Below the pieces are notes generated by a model. The model made no database searches, was not told where the DNA came from, and saw only the letters and a program-made list of their open reading frames with translations. Below, one piece after another: positions 46,388-56,484 of a DNA stretch of 64,000 nt (positions are counted from its first letter, which is position 1; the number at the start of each line of letters is the position of its first letter). The translations under genes and the position numbers were made by a program. This DNA comes from Streptomyces sp. NRRL F-6492 (GTDB lineage: Bacteria > Actinomycetota > Actinomycetes > Streptomycetales > Streptomycetaceae), in assembly GCF_001280125.1 (NCBI RefSeq), contig NZ_LGEG01000001.1:124001-188000 (forward strand). Reading direction: 5' to 3'.

Positions 46388-47854
46388 TCAGTCCTGCGCC
46401 GCCCACCACTCCTTGAGCGCGGTGACGGCCTGGTCGTACTCCATGGGTCCGTTCTCCAGCCGGAGCTCCAGCAGGAACTTGTACGCCTGGCCGATGGCCG
46501 GGCCGGGGCCGATGCCCAGGATCTCCTGGATCTGGTTGCCGTCGAGGTCGGGACGGATCGCGTCCAGCTCCTCCTGTTCCTGGAGCTGGGCGATGCGGTC
46601 CTCCAGGCCGTCGTAGGCGCGGGAGAGCGCGGCCGCCTTGCGCTTGTTGCGGGTGGTGCAGTCCGAGCGGGTCAGCTTGTGCAGACGCGAGAGCAGCGGA
46701 CCGGCGTCGCGCACGTAGCGCCGCACGGCCGAGTCGGTCCACTCGCCCGTCCCGTACCCGTGGAAGCGGAGGTGCAGCTCCACGAGGCGCGAGACGTCCT
46801 TGATCATCTCGTTGGAGTACTTCAGCGCGGTCATGCGCTTCTTGGTCATCTTCGCGCCCACGACTTCGTGGTGGTGGAAGGAGACCCGCCCGTCCTTCTC
46901 GAAGCGACGGGTGCGCGGCTTGCCGATGTCGTGCAGCAGGGCCGCGATGCGCAGCACCAGGTCGGGACCGTCCTCCTCCAGGTCGATCGCCTGGTCGAGC
47001 ACGGTCAGCGAGTGCTCGTAGACGTCCTTGTGCCGGTGGTGCTCGTCGCTCTCCAGCCGGAGCGACGGCAGCTCGGGCAGCACGTGGTCGGCGAGGCCGG
47101 TGTCCACGAGCAGGCCGAGGCCCTTGCGCGGGTGTGCCGAGAGGAGGAGCTTGTTGAACTCCTCACGGATGCGCTCGGCGGAGACGATCTCGATCCGGCC
47201 GGACATCTCCTTCATGGCCACGACGACCTCGGGGGCGACCTCGAAGTCCAGCTGCGCGGCGAACCGCGCGGCCCGCATCATGCGCAGCGGGTCGTCGGAG
47301 AAGGACTCCTCCGGTGTGCCCGGCGTGCGCAGCACCTGGGCGGCCAGGTCCTCCAGACCGCCGTACGGGTCGATGAACTCCTTCTCGGGGAGGGCCACGG
47401 CCATGGCGTTGACGGTGAAGTCACGCCGGACGAGGTCCTCCTCGATCGAGTCGCCGTAGGACACCTCGGGCTTGCGCGAGGTCCGGTCGTACGCCTCCGA
47501 GCGGTACGTGGTGACCTCGATCTGGAAGCGCTGGACGACGTCCCCGACCCGGGCGTCCTTCTGGCAGCCGACCGTTCCGAAGGCGATGCCGACCTCCCAC
47601 ACGGAGTCGGCCCACGGGCGGACGATCTTCAGTACGTCCTCGGGGCGGGCGTCGGTGGTGAAGTCCAGGTCGTTGCCGAGCCGGCCGAGCAGGGCGTCCC
47701 GTACCGAGCCACCGACCAGCGCGAGGCTGAACCCGGCCTCCTGGAAGCGGCGGGCGAGGTCGTCGGCGGCAGGGGACACGCGCAGCAGTTCACTGACCGC
47801 GCGGCGTTGCACCTGGCTCAGTGCAGTCGGGGTGTCTTCGTTGGCGTTCGGCAC
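46388..47854 (-). CDS. CCA tRNA nucleotidyltransferase
   Basis: 488 residues. The nucleotidyltransferase head has GGSVRDALLG near 55 and the LDFTTD metal aspartates, then RRDFTVNAMA, the tRNA-binding helices, and an HD domain (LLHDIGKPRTRRF near 306). It adds or repairs the 3'-CCA of tRNAs. The extra HD domain is typical of actinobacterial members. GTG 47854 (MPNANEDTPT) was chosen from family length; there is little ribosome-binding site and the message may be leaderless. Confidence 0.93.
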   Translation of the reverse strand: MPNANEDTPTALSQVQRRAVSELLRVSPAADDLARRFQEAGFSLALVGGSVRDALLGRLGNDLDFTTDARPEDVLKIVRPWADSVWEVGIAFGTVGCQKDARVGDVVQRFQIEVTTYRSEAYDRTSRKPEVSYGDSIEEDLVRRDFTVNAMAVALPEKEFIDPYGGLEDLAAQVLRTPGTPEESFSDDPLRMMRAARFAAQLDFEVAPEVVVAMKEMSGRIEIVSAERIREEFNKLLLSAHPRKGLGLLVDTGLADHVLPELPSLRLESDEHHRHKDVYEHSLTVLDQAIDLEEDGPDLVLRIAALLHDIGKPRTRRFEKDGRVSFHHHEVVGAKMTKKRMTALKYSNEMIKDVSRLVELHLRFHGYGTGEWTDSAVRRYVRDAGPLLSRLHKLTRSDCTTRNKRKAAALSRAYDGLEDRIAQLQEQEELDAIRPDLDGNQIQEILGIGPGPAIGQAYKFLLELRLENGPMEYDQAVTALKEWWAAQD

Positions 47855-48112
47855 AACAGAAAAGGGTACGTGCCCCGGCTCACCCCGACGTCCTCGTTTT
47901 CCCGGGGGCGGGCCGCCCGATTCCCCGGGGCGGAACGGCCCGGCCTCCCCGCGGCGGGGCCGCCCGGCCGTGTGCGCCGCGGCCGGTCGAAGATCGCCTG
48001 GAGCAGTCCCCGGCACTTGCTCCCAGCATGCCTCGTTACCATGCCTGGACACAGCAACCGGCAACCACCGACACCACTGGCACCACAGACAACGACGAGG
48101 ACGGGCGAACGC

Positions 48113-50521
48113 GTGGCCGAGGCGGCAGACATCAAGGGGACCGGTCCCTCACCTGCCCGACGATGGCTGCGGCGCACACTCACCGTCGCCGTCGGGGCAC
48201 CGCTCCTCGCCGGGCTGCTCCAGGCTCCGGTCACCACCTCCCCCGCGGCCGCCGCTCCCTCGGCGACCGCCGCCGAGGACGCCACCGGCTCGAAGACCGT
48301 CGATGTGTCGCTCGACACCCTGACCCCGAACACCCCCGTCGAGGGCGATACCGTCACCCTCACGGGCACGGTGACCAACCGGGGCAGGAAAGCCGTCACC
48401 GACGGGGTCGTCGAACTGCGCGTCGGGCCCCGGATGACCAGCCGCAGCGAAATCGAGCAGGTGACGGGGCGCACGGGCTACCGGGACGACAGCGACCCCG
48501 CTCCCGTGCCGGACGCCCCCACCGCCGAGATTCCCAAGCTGGGCGCCGGCCTCAGTGCGGACTTCTCGCTCTCCGTCCCGGTCGCCGACCTCGGACTCGA
48601 CGAGGCGGGCGTCTACCAGCTCGGCGTCTCCCTCACCGGAGAGACCCCGGACCGCCCCTACCCCCGGGTGCTCGGCATCGAGCGGACCTTCCTGCCGTAC
48701 CAGCCCGAGGCCACGGAGAAGAAGACCCAGATCACCTACCTCTGGCCGCTGATCGCCTCGGCCCACGTCTCGGCGGAGACGGCCACGGACGACCAGCAGA
48801 CCCCGGTCTTCGAGGACGACGCCCTGGCGGCCGAGCTGCGTCCGGGCGGGCGTCTCGACCAGATGGTCTCGCTGGGCAAGGACCTGCCGGTCACCTGGGT
48901 GATCGATCCGGATCTGCTCGCCACCGTCGACGCCATGGCGAACGGCTACCGCGTCAAGGACGGCTCCCTGCACGTTCCCGGTACGAACAAGGAGCTCGCC
49001 GAGCGGTGGCTGGGCAAGCTGGAGAAGGCGGTGCAGGGGCACAAGGTCGTCGCCCTTCCCTTCGCCGACCCCGACCTCGCCTCCCTGGCCCACCACGGCA
49101 AGGACGTCCCCGGCTCCCTGGGGCACCTCCAGTCGGCGACCGCCCTCGCCGGGGTGACGGTCGAGACCGTCCTCCACGTGCAGCCCTCCACCGACTTCGC
49201 CTGGCCCGTCGACGGGGCCGTCGACCCCGCCATCGTGTCGGTGGCGACCTCGGCCGGCGCCGACAAGGTGATCGCCCGCAGCGACAGCGTCCGCGACGAC
49301 CTCTCCTACACGCCCACGGCGGCCCGCCCCCTGGGCAACGGCAGCACCACGGCCGTGGTGAGCGACGCGCTCCTGTCCACCGCCTTCGAAGGCGACATGG
49401 TCCGCGCGGAGAGGTCCACGCTCGCCGTCCAGGAGTTCCTCTCCCAGTCGCTCGCGATCACCCTGGAGCAGCCGGAGAAGCAGCGGAGCGTCGTGGTCGC
49501 CCCCCAGCGGGTGCCGACCGTCGCCCAGGCACAGACCATGGCGACCGCCCTGCGCGGTCTCTCCGGCCGGCGCTGGAGCCAGCCGAGCGACCTCTTCGCG
49601 GCGGCCACGGCCAAGCCGGACCCGAACGCCTCCACCGCGGTGCCCGGCAGCTCCCGGTATCCGAAGAAGCTGCGCGACCGGGAGCTGCCGGTCCAGGCCT
49701 TCCGCGACATGAAGACCACCCGGGACGAGCTGAACGACTTCAAGGTCGTCCTGACGTTCCCGGACCGCGTCGTGACCCCGTTCGGCAACGCGATCAACCG
49801 CGAGATGTCGACGTCCTGGCGCGGTCAGACCCGAGCGGCCACGATCTACCGGGTCAACGTCCAGGGCTATCTGCAGCGGCTCACCAAGAGCATCCAGCTG
49901 GTCGACAAGTCGGACCTCACGCTCTCCGGCCGCAGTGCGACGATCCCCGTGACCGTCCAGAACAAGCTGCTCCAGGGCGTGGACCACCTGGTGCTGCGCC
50001 TCGCCTCCAACAACGGGAACCGGCTGGAGATCAACGGCGAGAGGATCGCCGAGCTGCCCGTGAAGGTCGGCGCCGGGCACAGCCAGTCGGTGAAGTTCGA
50101 CGCCACGGCCAACGTCAACGGCCAGGTGCCGGTGACCGCCCAGCTCTACACCGAGGACGGCACCCCGTACGGGAAGCCGATGTCGTTCACCGTGAAGGTC
50201 TCCGAGATCACCCCCACGGTCATGCTGGTGATCGCCGGCGGCGTCCTCCTCCTCGTCCTCGCCGGTGTGCGGATGTACAGCCAGCGCAAGCGGCTGGCCG
50301 CCCAGACCGCCGAAGCGGACGCGGCCGGGGAGACGGAAGTCGCCGAAGGGGCCGAAGGGGCCGAGAAGGCCCGGGAGACGGAAGGGGCCGGAGCGGACGA
50401 GCCGGACGCGGAACCCGGAGAGGACGACGCGGACGGACCCGAGCAGCCGAGTGACCCGACACCGGACACCGGGTCCGAAAGCGGCGACCCGTCGGCCACG
50501 GGTGAGAAAGTGGACCGTTGA
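48113..50521 (+). CDS. secreted/membrane-anchored DUF6049-family protein
   Basis: 802 residues. A signal peptide (RRWLRRTLTVAVGAPLLAGLLQAPVTTSPAAAA), beta-rich extracytoplasmic repeats (about 55-190), a large central globular region, and a single C-terminal membrane helix (VMLVIAGGVLLLVLAGVRMY, about 703-722) with an acidic cytosolic tail make it a type I membrane protein with the bulk outside. Function unknown; it always precedes murJ in streptomycetes, implying a wall-related role. GTG 48113 chosen from signal-peptide length; ATG 48041 is in frame. Confidence 0.8.
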   Translation: MAEAADIKGTGPSPARRWLRRTLTVAVGAPLLAGLLQAPVTTSPAAAAPSATAAEDATGSKTVDVSLDTLTPNTPVEGDTVTLTGTVTNRGRKAVTDGVVELRVGPRMTSRSEIEQVTGRTGYRDDSDPAPVPDAPTAEIPKLGAGLSADFSLSVPVADLGLDEAGVYQLGVSLTGETPDRPYPRVLGIERTFLPYQPEATEKKTQITYLWPLIASAHVSAETATDDQQTPVFEDDALAAELRPGGRLDQMVSLGKDLPVTWVIDPDLLATVDAMANGYRVKDGSLHVPGTNKELAERWLGKLEKAVQGHKVVALPFADPDLASLAHHGKDVPGSLGHLQSATALAGVTVETVLHVQPSTDFAWPVDGAVDPAIVSVATSAGADKVIARSDSVRDDLSYTPTAARPLGNGSTTAVVSDALLSTAFEGDMVRAERSTLAVQEFLSQSLAITLEQPEKQRSVVVAPQRVPTVAQAQTMATALRGLSGRRWSQPSDLFAAATAKPDPNASTAVPGSSRYPKKLRDRELPVQAFRDMKTTRDELNDFKVVLTFPDRVVTPFGNAINREMSTSWRGQTRAATIYRVNVQGYLQRLTKSIQLVDKSDLTLSGRSATIPVTVQNKLLQGVDHLVLRLASNNGNRLEINGERIAELPVKVGAGHSQSVKFDATANVNGQVPVTAQLYTEDGTPYGKPMSFTVKVSEITPTVMLVIAGGVLLLVLAGVRMYSQRKRLAAQTAEADAAGETEVAEGAEGAEKARETEGAGADEPDAEPGEDDADGPEQPSDPTPDTGSESGDPSATGEKVDR

Positions 50522-50566
50522 GCGATGTCGTGGCCGGTCGGCCGGGGACGATGAGGTGGGGTAACC

Positions 50567-52882
50567 ATGAACGCGCCGTACGACGGTGACCGCGGCCAGG
50601 GCGCGGGCGGCACCGAGCCGTCCGGTGGCACGCCCGCGGCACCCTCGGGCTCCGGCCACCCGCCGGCTCCGTACCCGCAGCAGGGCGGAGCCCCCGCACA
50701 GCAGCCGCCCTACGCGCAGCAGCCGCCCTACGCGCAGCAGCCGCCCTACGCGCAGGATCCGTACGGGCAGGACCCGTACGCACAAGGCCCCCCCGCACAG
50801 GATCCCTACGCCCAGAACTCCTACGCGCAGGACCCCTACGTCCAGGACGCCTACGCCCACGATCCGTACCGGGCGCAGGACCTCTCCGCGCAGGATCCGG
50901 TGACCGAGGCGCTCTACGACCGCGCCGCGCACCCGCCGCCGCCCCCCGGCACCTACCAGGACCCCCAGGTGCTCTACCAGCAGCCGGCCGTGCCCCCGCA
51001 CGCCCCCGACCCCCGGGTGTGGGCGCAGACCCCGGCGCCGGAGCCCGACGGCCCCTCGCGCCACCTGCCGTACGGCGACGACGCGCGCACGGTCCAGTTC
51101 ACCGGCGTCGACGACCTGGTGACCCGGGCGAGCGAGGAGACGCCCGAGCCGGACGCCTTCGCGCACCTCTACCGGGACCAGCAGGCGCCCGGTCAGGTGC
51201 CCCCGCCCACCCCGGAGCCGGACCCGCTGCCCGCGCCCGCCCCCAAGAAGACCGGCCGCGCCTCCGGGCTGCTCAAGTCGAGTGCGGTGATGGCGGCCGG
51301 CACCCTGGTCTCCCGGCTGACCGGCTTCGTCCGCAGCCTGGTGATCACCGGCGCGCTCGGCGCCGCCCTGCTCGGCGACACCTTCACCATCGCCTACACC
51401 CTGCCGACGATGATCTACATCCTCACCGTCGGCGGCGGCCTCAACTCGGTCTTTGTCCCCCAGCTCGTCCGGTCGATGAAGAACGACGAGGACGGCGGCG
51501 AGGCCTTCGCCAACCGTCTGCTCACCCTGGTCATGGTGGCGCTCGCCGCGATCGTCGCCCTGGCCGTCTTCGCCGCGCCGCTGCTGATCCGGCTCATGTC
51601 GAACACCATCGCCGACGACGCGGCGGCCAACAGCGTGGCCGTCACCTTCGCCCGCTACTGCCTGCCCACGATCTTCTTCATGGGCGTGCACGTGGTGATG
51701 GGGCAGATCCTCAACGCCCGCGGCAAGTTCGGCGCGATGATGTGGACCCCGGTCCTCAACAACATCGTCATGATCGTCACCTTCGGCCTGTTCATCTGGG
51801 TCTACGGCACCTCCGCCGAGTCCCAGATGGGCGTGCGGACCATCCCGGACGAGGGCATCCGCCTGCTCGGCATCGGCACCCTGCTCGGCCTCGTCGTCCA
51901 GGCCCTGGCGATGATCCCGTACCTGCGCGAGACGGGCTTCCGCTTCCGGCCCCGCTTCGACTGGAAGGGCCACGGGCTCGGCAAGACCGTCAAGCTCGCC
52001 AAGTGGACCGTGCTCTTCGTCCTCGCCAACCAGGCGGGCGTCCTGGTCGTCACCCAGCTCGCCACCGCCGCCGGCGAGGAGTCCGGGAAGAACGGCGCGG
52101 GCTTCCTCGCCTACTCCAACGCCCAGCTGATCTGGGGCATGCCGCAGGCCATCATCACCGTCTCCGTGATGGCCGCGCTGCTGCCGCGGATCTCCCGCGC
52201 CGCCCACGACGACGACCCGGGCGCCGTCCGCGACGACATCTCGCAGGGCCTGCGGAACTCGGCCGTCGCGATCGTCCCGGTCTCCTTCGCCTTCCTGGCG
52301 CTCGGCGTCCCGATGTGCACCCTGCTCTACGCCTCCAGCGGCATCGAGGCCGCCCAGGGCATGGGCTTCATCCTGATGGCCTTCGGCCTCGGCCTGATCC
52401 CCTACTCCGTCCAGTACGTCGTGCTCCGCGGCTTCTACGCCTACGAGGACACCCGGACGCCCTTCTACAACACGGTCATCGTCGCCGCCGTCAACGCGGC
52501 CGCCTCGGCGATCTGTTACGTCGTCCTGCCCGCCCAGTGGGCCGTCGTGGGCATGGCCGCCTCGTACGGCCTCGCCTACGCGGTCGGTGTCGGCATCGCC
52601 TGGCGCCGGCTCCGCAACCGGCTGGGCGGCGACCTGGACGGCACCCACGTGCTGCGGACCTACGCCCGGCTGTGCATGGCCTCCGTGCCCGCCGCGCTCG
52701 TGGCCGGTGCCGTCGGGTTCGGCCTCCTGAAGCTGCTCGGCGAGGGTGCGCTCGGCTCGCTCGTCGCCCTGGCCGTCGGCGGGGCCGTGCTCCTCGGAGT
52801 CTTCTTCGTCGCGGCCAAGCGCATGCGGATCACCGAACTGAACACCCTGGTCGGCATGGTCCGCGGCCGTCTGGGACGCTGA
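50567..52882 (+). CDS. murJ: lipid II flippase MurJ
   Basis: 771 residues. A cytosolic Gln/Pro/Tyr-rich tail of about 230 residues (repeated QQPPYA and AQDPY) precedes the MOP-superfamily core of 14 membrane segments, starting SSAVMAAGTLVSRLTGFVRSLVI. It flips lipid-linked peptidoglycan precursor across the membrane. The tail repeats are absent from proteobacterial MurJ and may bind cytosolic partners. ATG behind GAGGTGGGG. It sits between the DUF6049 and pseudokinase genes, probably one transcript. Confidence 0.95.
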   Translation: MNAPYDGDRGQGAGGTEPSGGTPAAPSGSGHPPAPYPQQGGAPAQQPPYAQQPPYAQQPPYAQDPYGQDPYAQGPPAQDPYAQNSYAQDPYVQDAYAHDPYRAQDLSAQDPVTEALYDRAAHPPPPPGTYQDPQVLYQQPAVPPHAPDPRVWAQTPAPEPDGPSRHLPYGDDARTVQFTGVDDLVTRASEETPEPDAFAHLYRDQQAPGQVPPPTPEPDPLPAPAPKKTGRASGLLKSSAVMAAGTLVSRLTGFVRSLVITGALGAALLGDTFTIAYTLPTMIYILTVGGGLNSVFVPQLVRSMKNDEDGGEAFANRLLTLVMVALAAIVALAVFAAPLLIRLMSNTIADDAAANSVAVTFARYCLPTIFFMGVHVVMGQILNARGKFGAMMWTPVLNNIVMIVTFGLFIWVYGTSAESQMGVRTIPDEGIRLLGIGTLLGLVVQALAMIPYLRETGFRFRPRFDWKGHGLGKTVKLAKWTVLFVLANQAGVLVVTQLATAAGEESGKNGAGFLAYSNAQLIWGMPQAIITVSVMAALLPRISRAAHDDDPGAVRDDISQGLRNSAVAIVPVSFAFLALGVPMCTLLYASSGIEAAQGMGFILMAFGLGLIPYSVQYVVLRGFYAYEDTRTPFYNTVIVAAVNAAASAICYVVLPAQWAVVGMAASYGLAYAVGVGIAWRRLRNRLGGDLDGTHVLRTYARLCMASVPAALVAGAVGFGLLKLLGEGALGSLVALAVGGAVLLGVFFVAAKRMRITELNTLVGMVRGRLGR

Positions 52883-52999
52883 ACCTGAGGTCCCGCACAA
52901 CCATCGGCGGGGACCGCGTGTCGTGCATAGCGTCCGACTGTGGGCACAATTGGCTTGGCTGTTGGATGTGGCGCAACGGATGGGGAGGCAGGAACGACG

Positions 53000-54691
53000 G
53001 TGGCGGAACGTAGCACGGCTGCCGTCGACGTGGCCGACAACAGCGGTGACGACCCGCTGACCGCCAAGGCGGACAAGGCCGCGACCGACGGGGTGGCGGA
53101 AGAAGAGAAGACGGCGGAGAAAACCGCCGAGGCCACGGAGAGCAAGGCGGTCGAACGACAGAGCGGTGAACAGCCCTCCCTCACGGCTCCGGAACTGCAC
53201 AGCGGCCACAAACTGGCCCGGCGCTACCGGCTGGAGGAGTGCGTCACTCGTCTGGACGGCTTCAGCAGCTGGCGGGCCGTCGACGAGAAGCTCCGGCGTG
53301 CCGTCGGGGTCCATCTGCTGCCCGCCGACCACCCCCGGGCGCGTTCGGTCCTGGCCGCGGCCCGCTCCGCCGCCCTCCTCGGCGACCCCCGGTTCGTCCA
53401 GGTCCTCGACGCCGTCGAGGAGAACGACCTCGTGTACGTCGTGCACGAGTGGCTGCCCGACTCCGTCGAGCTGACGGCGCTGCTCGCCTCCGGTCCGCTG
53501 GAGGCCCACGACGCCTACCAGCTCGTCAGCCAGGTCTCCCAGGCCATGGCCGCCGCCCACCGCGAAGGCCTCTCCCACCTCCGGCTCACCCCGAGCGCGG
53601 TCCTGCGCAGCTCCACCGGCCAGTACCGCATCCGGGGCCTCGCCGTGAACGCCGCCCTGCGCGGCATCACGGCCGAGCGTCCGCAGCGCAACGACACCGA
53701 GGCCATCGGCGCCCTGCTGTACGCGTCGCTCACCCAGCGCTGGCCGTACGAGACCGACGCCTACGGCCTCTCCGGGCTGCCCAAGGGCGTCGGACTGCTT
53801 CCTCCCGACCAGGTCCGTGCCGGCGTCCACCGGGGCCTCTCCGAGATCGCCATGCGCGCCCTCGTCAACGACGGGGCCACCGCCTCGCGCCAGGAGCCGC
53901 CCTGCACCACGCCGGACGAGCTGGCCAGGGCCGTGTCCACGATGCCCCGCGTGAAGCCGCCGGAGCCCGAGTTCACCGCCCCGCCCGAGTACCAGCGCAC
54001 GACGTACCAGCAGGGCACGTACGGGCGTCCCCAGCCGCACCCGGCGGCCACCCAGACGGTCGTCGTCCCCCCGCCCCCGCTCCAGGGCCGCACCGGCAAG
54101 GCGTTGAAGTGGGCCGTCTCGGCCCTGCTGATCGCCGCCCTGGGCCTGGGCAGCTGGCAGATCGCCGACCGCCTCCTCGGCCCGAAGAACACCTCCAAGA
54201 CACCGGACCCGGTCCCGACGGTCGTCACCGACGAGAAGCCGGTGGCGCCTAAGCCGGTGGCCATCGAATCCGCGCACGACTTCGACCCGCTGGGCAACGG
54301 GGCGGAGAAGCCCCAAGCCATACCGAACGCCTACGACGGGGATCCCAGTACCTTCTGGCACACCGAGAACTACGTGACCGCCGACCTGGGCAAGCTCAAG
54401 TCCGGCGTGGGTCTCGTCCTCGACCTGGGCAAGGCCCAGAAGATCAGCTCGGTCGACCTGGCCTTCCTGGGAGACACCTCGGTGGAGCTGCGGACGGCCC
54501 CCGCGGACGCGACGTCGGAGCCGACCATGCCCGACCAGTTCACCACCCGGGCCTCCGGTTCCGGCAGCGACGTGACGCTGAAGACCGCCGTCCCCGTCAC
54601 CACCCGCTACGTTCTGATCTGGCTCACCGAGCTGCCCGCCAACGACGGGGGCTTCCGCGGCAAGCTGACGGAAATCAAGATCCTGGGCTGA
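53000..54691 (+). CDS. membrane pseudokinase with C-terminal discoidin-like domain
   Basis: 563 residues. An acidic disordered start, a kinase-like domain (about 72-320), one membrane helix (about 368-390) and an extracytoplasmic beta domain (about 415-563) resembling discoidin/carbohydrate-binding folds. Key catalytic residues are missing: the HRDLKPxN loop reads HLRLTPSAVL and no DFG is seen. In Mycobacterium tuberculosis these same kinase-like and outer domains are fused to the C-terminus of MurJ (MviN); here they are a separate gene next to murJ. It probably regulates MurJ by protein-protein contact (inference). GTG 53000 follows GGCAGGAACG. Confidence 0.82.
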   Translation: MAERSTAAVDVADNSGDDPLTAKADKAATDGVAEEEKTAEKTAEATESKAVERQSGEQPSLTAPELHSGHKLARRYRLEECVTRLDGFSSWRAVDEKLRRAVGVHLLPADHPRARSVLAAARSAALLGDPRFVQVLDAVEENDLVYVVHEWLPDSVELTALLASGPLEAHDAYQLVSQVSQAMAAAHREGLSHLRLTPSAVLRSSTGQYRIRGLAVNAALRGITAERPQRNDTEAIGALLYASLTQRWPYETDAYGLSGLPKGVGLLPPDQVRAGVHRGLSEIAMRALVNDGATASRQEPPCTTPDELARAVSTMPRVKPPEPEFTAPPEYQRTTYQQGTYGRPQPHPAATQTVVVPPPPLQGRTGKALKWAVSALLIAALGLGSWQIADRLLGPKNTSKTPDPVPTVVTDEKPVAPKPVAIESAHDFDPLGNGAEKPQAIPNAYDGDPSTFWHTENYVTADLGKLKSGVGLVLDLGKAQKISSVDLAFLGDTSVELRTAPADATSEPTMPDQFTTRASGSGSDVTLKTAVPVTTRYVLIWLTELPANDGGFRGKLTEIKILG

Positions 54692-54717
54692 CGGCCGCAG
54701 AGGGAGGGGGCTCACCG

Positions 54718-55422
54718 TTGGACGATCCGATAGACGAGGCCACCGACGATCGGGAACTCCTGGCCCGTCACGTCGACGGGGACCCCGACGCCTTCGGTGA
54801 GCTGGTGCGGCGGCATCGGGACCGGTTGTGGGCGGTGGCCCTGCGGACCCTGGGGGACCGCGAGGAGGCCGCTGACGCCGTTCAGGACGCCCTTCTCTCG
54901 GCCTTCCGGGCCGCCCACACCTTCCGCGGCCAGTCGGCCGTCACGACCTGGCTCCACCGGATCACGGTGAACGCCTGTCTCGACCGGGCGCGCAAGACCG
55001 CTTCCCGCAGGACCTCGCCCGTCAACGACGACGATCGTTTCGAGCAGCTTCTCGACCCCCACGAGTCCGCCGAGGCGCCCGTGGAGCGCCGGGACCTCCA
55101 CCGCGAGGTCCTGGCCGCGCTCGCCTCGATCCCCGCAGACCAGCGGGCCGCCCTCGTCCTGGTCGACATGCAGGGATACCCGGTCGCGGAAGCAGCCCGT
55201 ATTCTCGGCGTTCCCGCCGGAACCGTGAAAAGCCGCTGCGCGCGGGGCCGGGCCCGTCTCCTTCCGATGGTCACTCATCTGCGTACCGACACCGTGGGTA
55301 ACGAGGTCGCCGAAGGGGGAAGGAACCGGACGCCGGGGACATCCGTCCCACCGGTGCCGGGGCCGACGGACACCGGACCGACTGATCCAGCTGCTGTGAA
55401 GGGCGGAGGTGGGCGCGCGTGA
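54718..55422 (+). CDS. sigM: ECF RNA polymerase sigma factor SigM
   Basis: 234 residues. Region 2 at about 18-85 (DPDAFGELVRRHRDRLWAVALRTLGDREEAADAVQDALLSAFRA) and region 4 at about 125-175 (ALASIPADQRAALVLVDMQGYPVAEAARILGVPAGTVKSR) are complete; a flexible Pro/Gly tail follows. The TTG start (MDDPIDEATDD) is preceded by GGGAGGGGG. Its stop overlaps the anti-sigma start by 4 bases, so translation is coupled. The position between murJ and trxB identifies it as SigM of streptomycetes. Confidence 0.92.
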   Translation: MDDPIDEATDDRELLARHVDGDPDAFGELVRRHRDRLWAVALRTLGDREEAADAVQDALLSAFRAAHTFRGQSAVTTWLHRITVNACLDRARKTASRRTSPVNDDDRFEQLLDPHESAEAPVERRDLHREVLAALASIPADQRAALVLVDMQGYPVAEAARILGVPAGTVKSRCARGRARLLPMVTHLRTDTVGNEVAEGGRNRTPGTSVPPVPGPTDTGPTDPAAVKGGGGRA

Positions 55423-56348
55423 CTTCCACGGCCGACAGGGCTGACACCACACAGCACCCGGACGTCTCGGAGATCTCCGACCTGGCCGAGGGGCTGCTCT
55501 CGCCGTCCCGCTCCGCGGCCGTACGCCGGCACGTGGACGACTGTCCCCTCTGCGCGGACGTACGGTCCTCCCTGGAGGAGATCCGGAGCCTGCTCGGCAC
55601 CCTGCCCGGACCGCCTCGGATGCCCGCCGAGATCGCGGGCCGGATCGACGCCGCCCTCGCCGCCGAGGCCCTGCTCGACGCCACCTCCCCGGACGGCGAG
55701 AGCGACACCCCTGTTTCACGTGAAACATCGCGCTCCTCCATGGAGACACCGCCTTCCTCCCCGGCCCCGGACCGTCCCGCCGGGCGTCCCCGTGCGGCCA
55801 CCGGCCCGGGTCGCTCCAAGCGGCCCCGCCGCAGGATCGCCCTGCTCTCCACGATCGGCGCCGCCTTCGGCGCCGTGCTCCTCGGTACGAGCCTGTACCT
55901 CAGCCAGGCGGGCGACACGGCCGGCGACGGCGTGGCGGCCGGTACGAAGCAGGCCGATGCCTCTGCCCGGACCGCCGCCGCCCCCTTCTCCGGATCACCC
56001 GTCGAGAAGCGGGTCCAGGACCTCCTGGCCCAGGACAGGACGCTGAGAACCCCTCAGGGCATCGGGCCCGAATCCATGTCCTCCGACACCGGGGCCGTGA
56101 CTCCCCGGCGCAGCGAGAACGGCGCCGTGCCCGCCTGCGTCCTCGCCGGCACCGGCCGCACCGAGGCGGTGCTGGGCCACGAGCGGGGCGAGTACCAGGG
56201 GAAGCCCGCCTATCTGCTCGTCCTCACGGATCCCACCGACACCACACAGGTCCGGGCCTATGTGCTCGACGCCTCCTGTGCCGATCGGGCGGAGAGCGGG
56301 GCCCCCGCCGCCGAGGTGCTCCTCAGCCAGGCCTACCCCCGCTCCTGA
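55419..56348 (+). CDS. membrane-anchored anti-sigma factor for SigM
   Basis: 309 residues. A zinc-anti-sigma (ZAS) motif H-x3-C-x2-C at His38, Cys42 and Cys45 lies in the N-terminal domain that would hold SigM. One membrane helix (about 143-165) separates it from an extracytoplasmic domain. Codons near residue 100 form a perfect parS site (encoding VSRET). It starts at the GTGA overlap with sigM. It presumably releases SigM upon envelope stress (inference). Confidence 0.85.
   Translation: MTSTADRADTTQHPDVSEISDLAEGLLSPSRSAAVRRHVDDCPLCADVRSSLEEIRSLLGTLPGPPRMPAEIAGRIDAALAAEALLDATSPDGESDTPVSRETSRSSMETPPSSPAPDRPAGRPRAATGPGRSKRPRRRIALLSTIGAAFGAVLLGTSLYLSQAGDTAGDGVAAGTKQADASARTAAAPFSGSPVEKRVQDLLAQDRTLRTPQGIGPESMSSDTGAVTPRRSENGAVPACVLAGTGRTEAVLGHERGEYQGKPAYLLVLTDPTDTTQVRAYVLDASCADRAESGAPAAEVLLSQAYPRS
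55713..55726. other. parS site inside the anti-sigma coding sequence
   Basis: Perfect GTTTCACGTGAAAC within codons about 99-103 of the SigM anti-sigma gene; one of three in the window lying in coding DNA. Confidence 0.93.
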
Positions 56349-56389
56349 CCCCTCTTCCCGCCCTGGTCACGTGCCGCGCGGCGGTCTCG

Positions 56390-56415
56390 GGAATGCACAC
56401 ACCTTAGGATCCGTT
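56390..56415 (+). promoter_or_regulatory. SigR-type promoter of trxBA
   Basis: GGAAT (56390-56394), 18-base spacer, GTT (56413-56415) exactly fits the SigR consensus GGAAT-N18-GTT. It lies about 70 bases upstream of trxB. SigR, the disulfide-stress sigma factor, is known to drive trxBA in streptomycetes. Confidence 0.9.
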
Positions 56416-56484
56416 GGGTGGGGTGAGCGACCGAGACAACCGCCCCGTAGGCAGTGGCAGTCTGCAGAGACGAGGAAGAAACCC

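Noticed and set aside
48149..54715. A 2188-codon open frame on the minus strand
   Set aside because: It is antisense to DUF6049, MurJ and the pseudokinase genes, all with clear domains and ribosome-binding sites. Its composition is the usual mirror of GC-rich third positions, with no recognisable domain.
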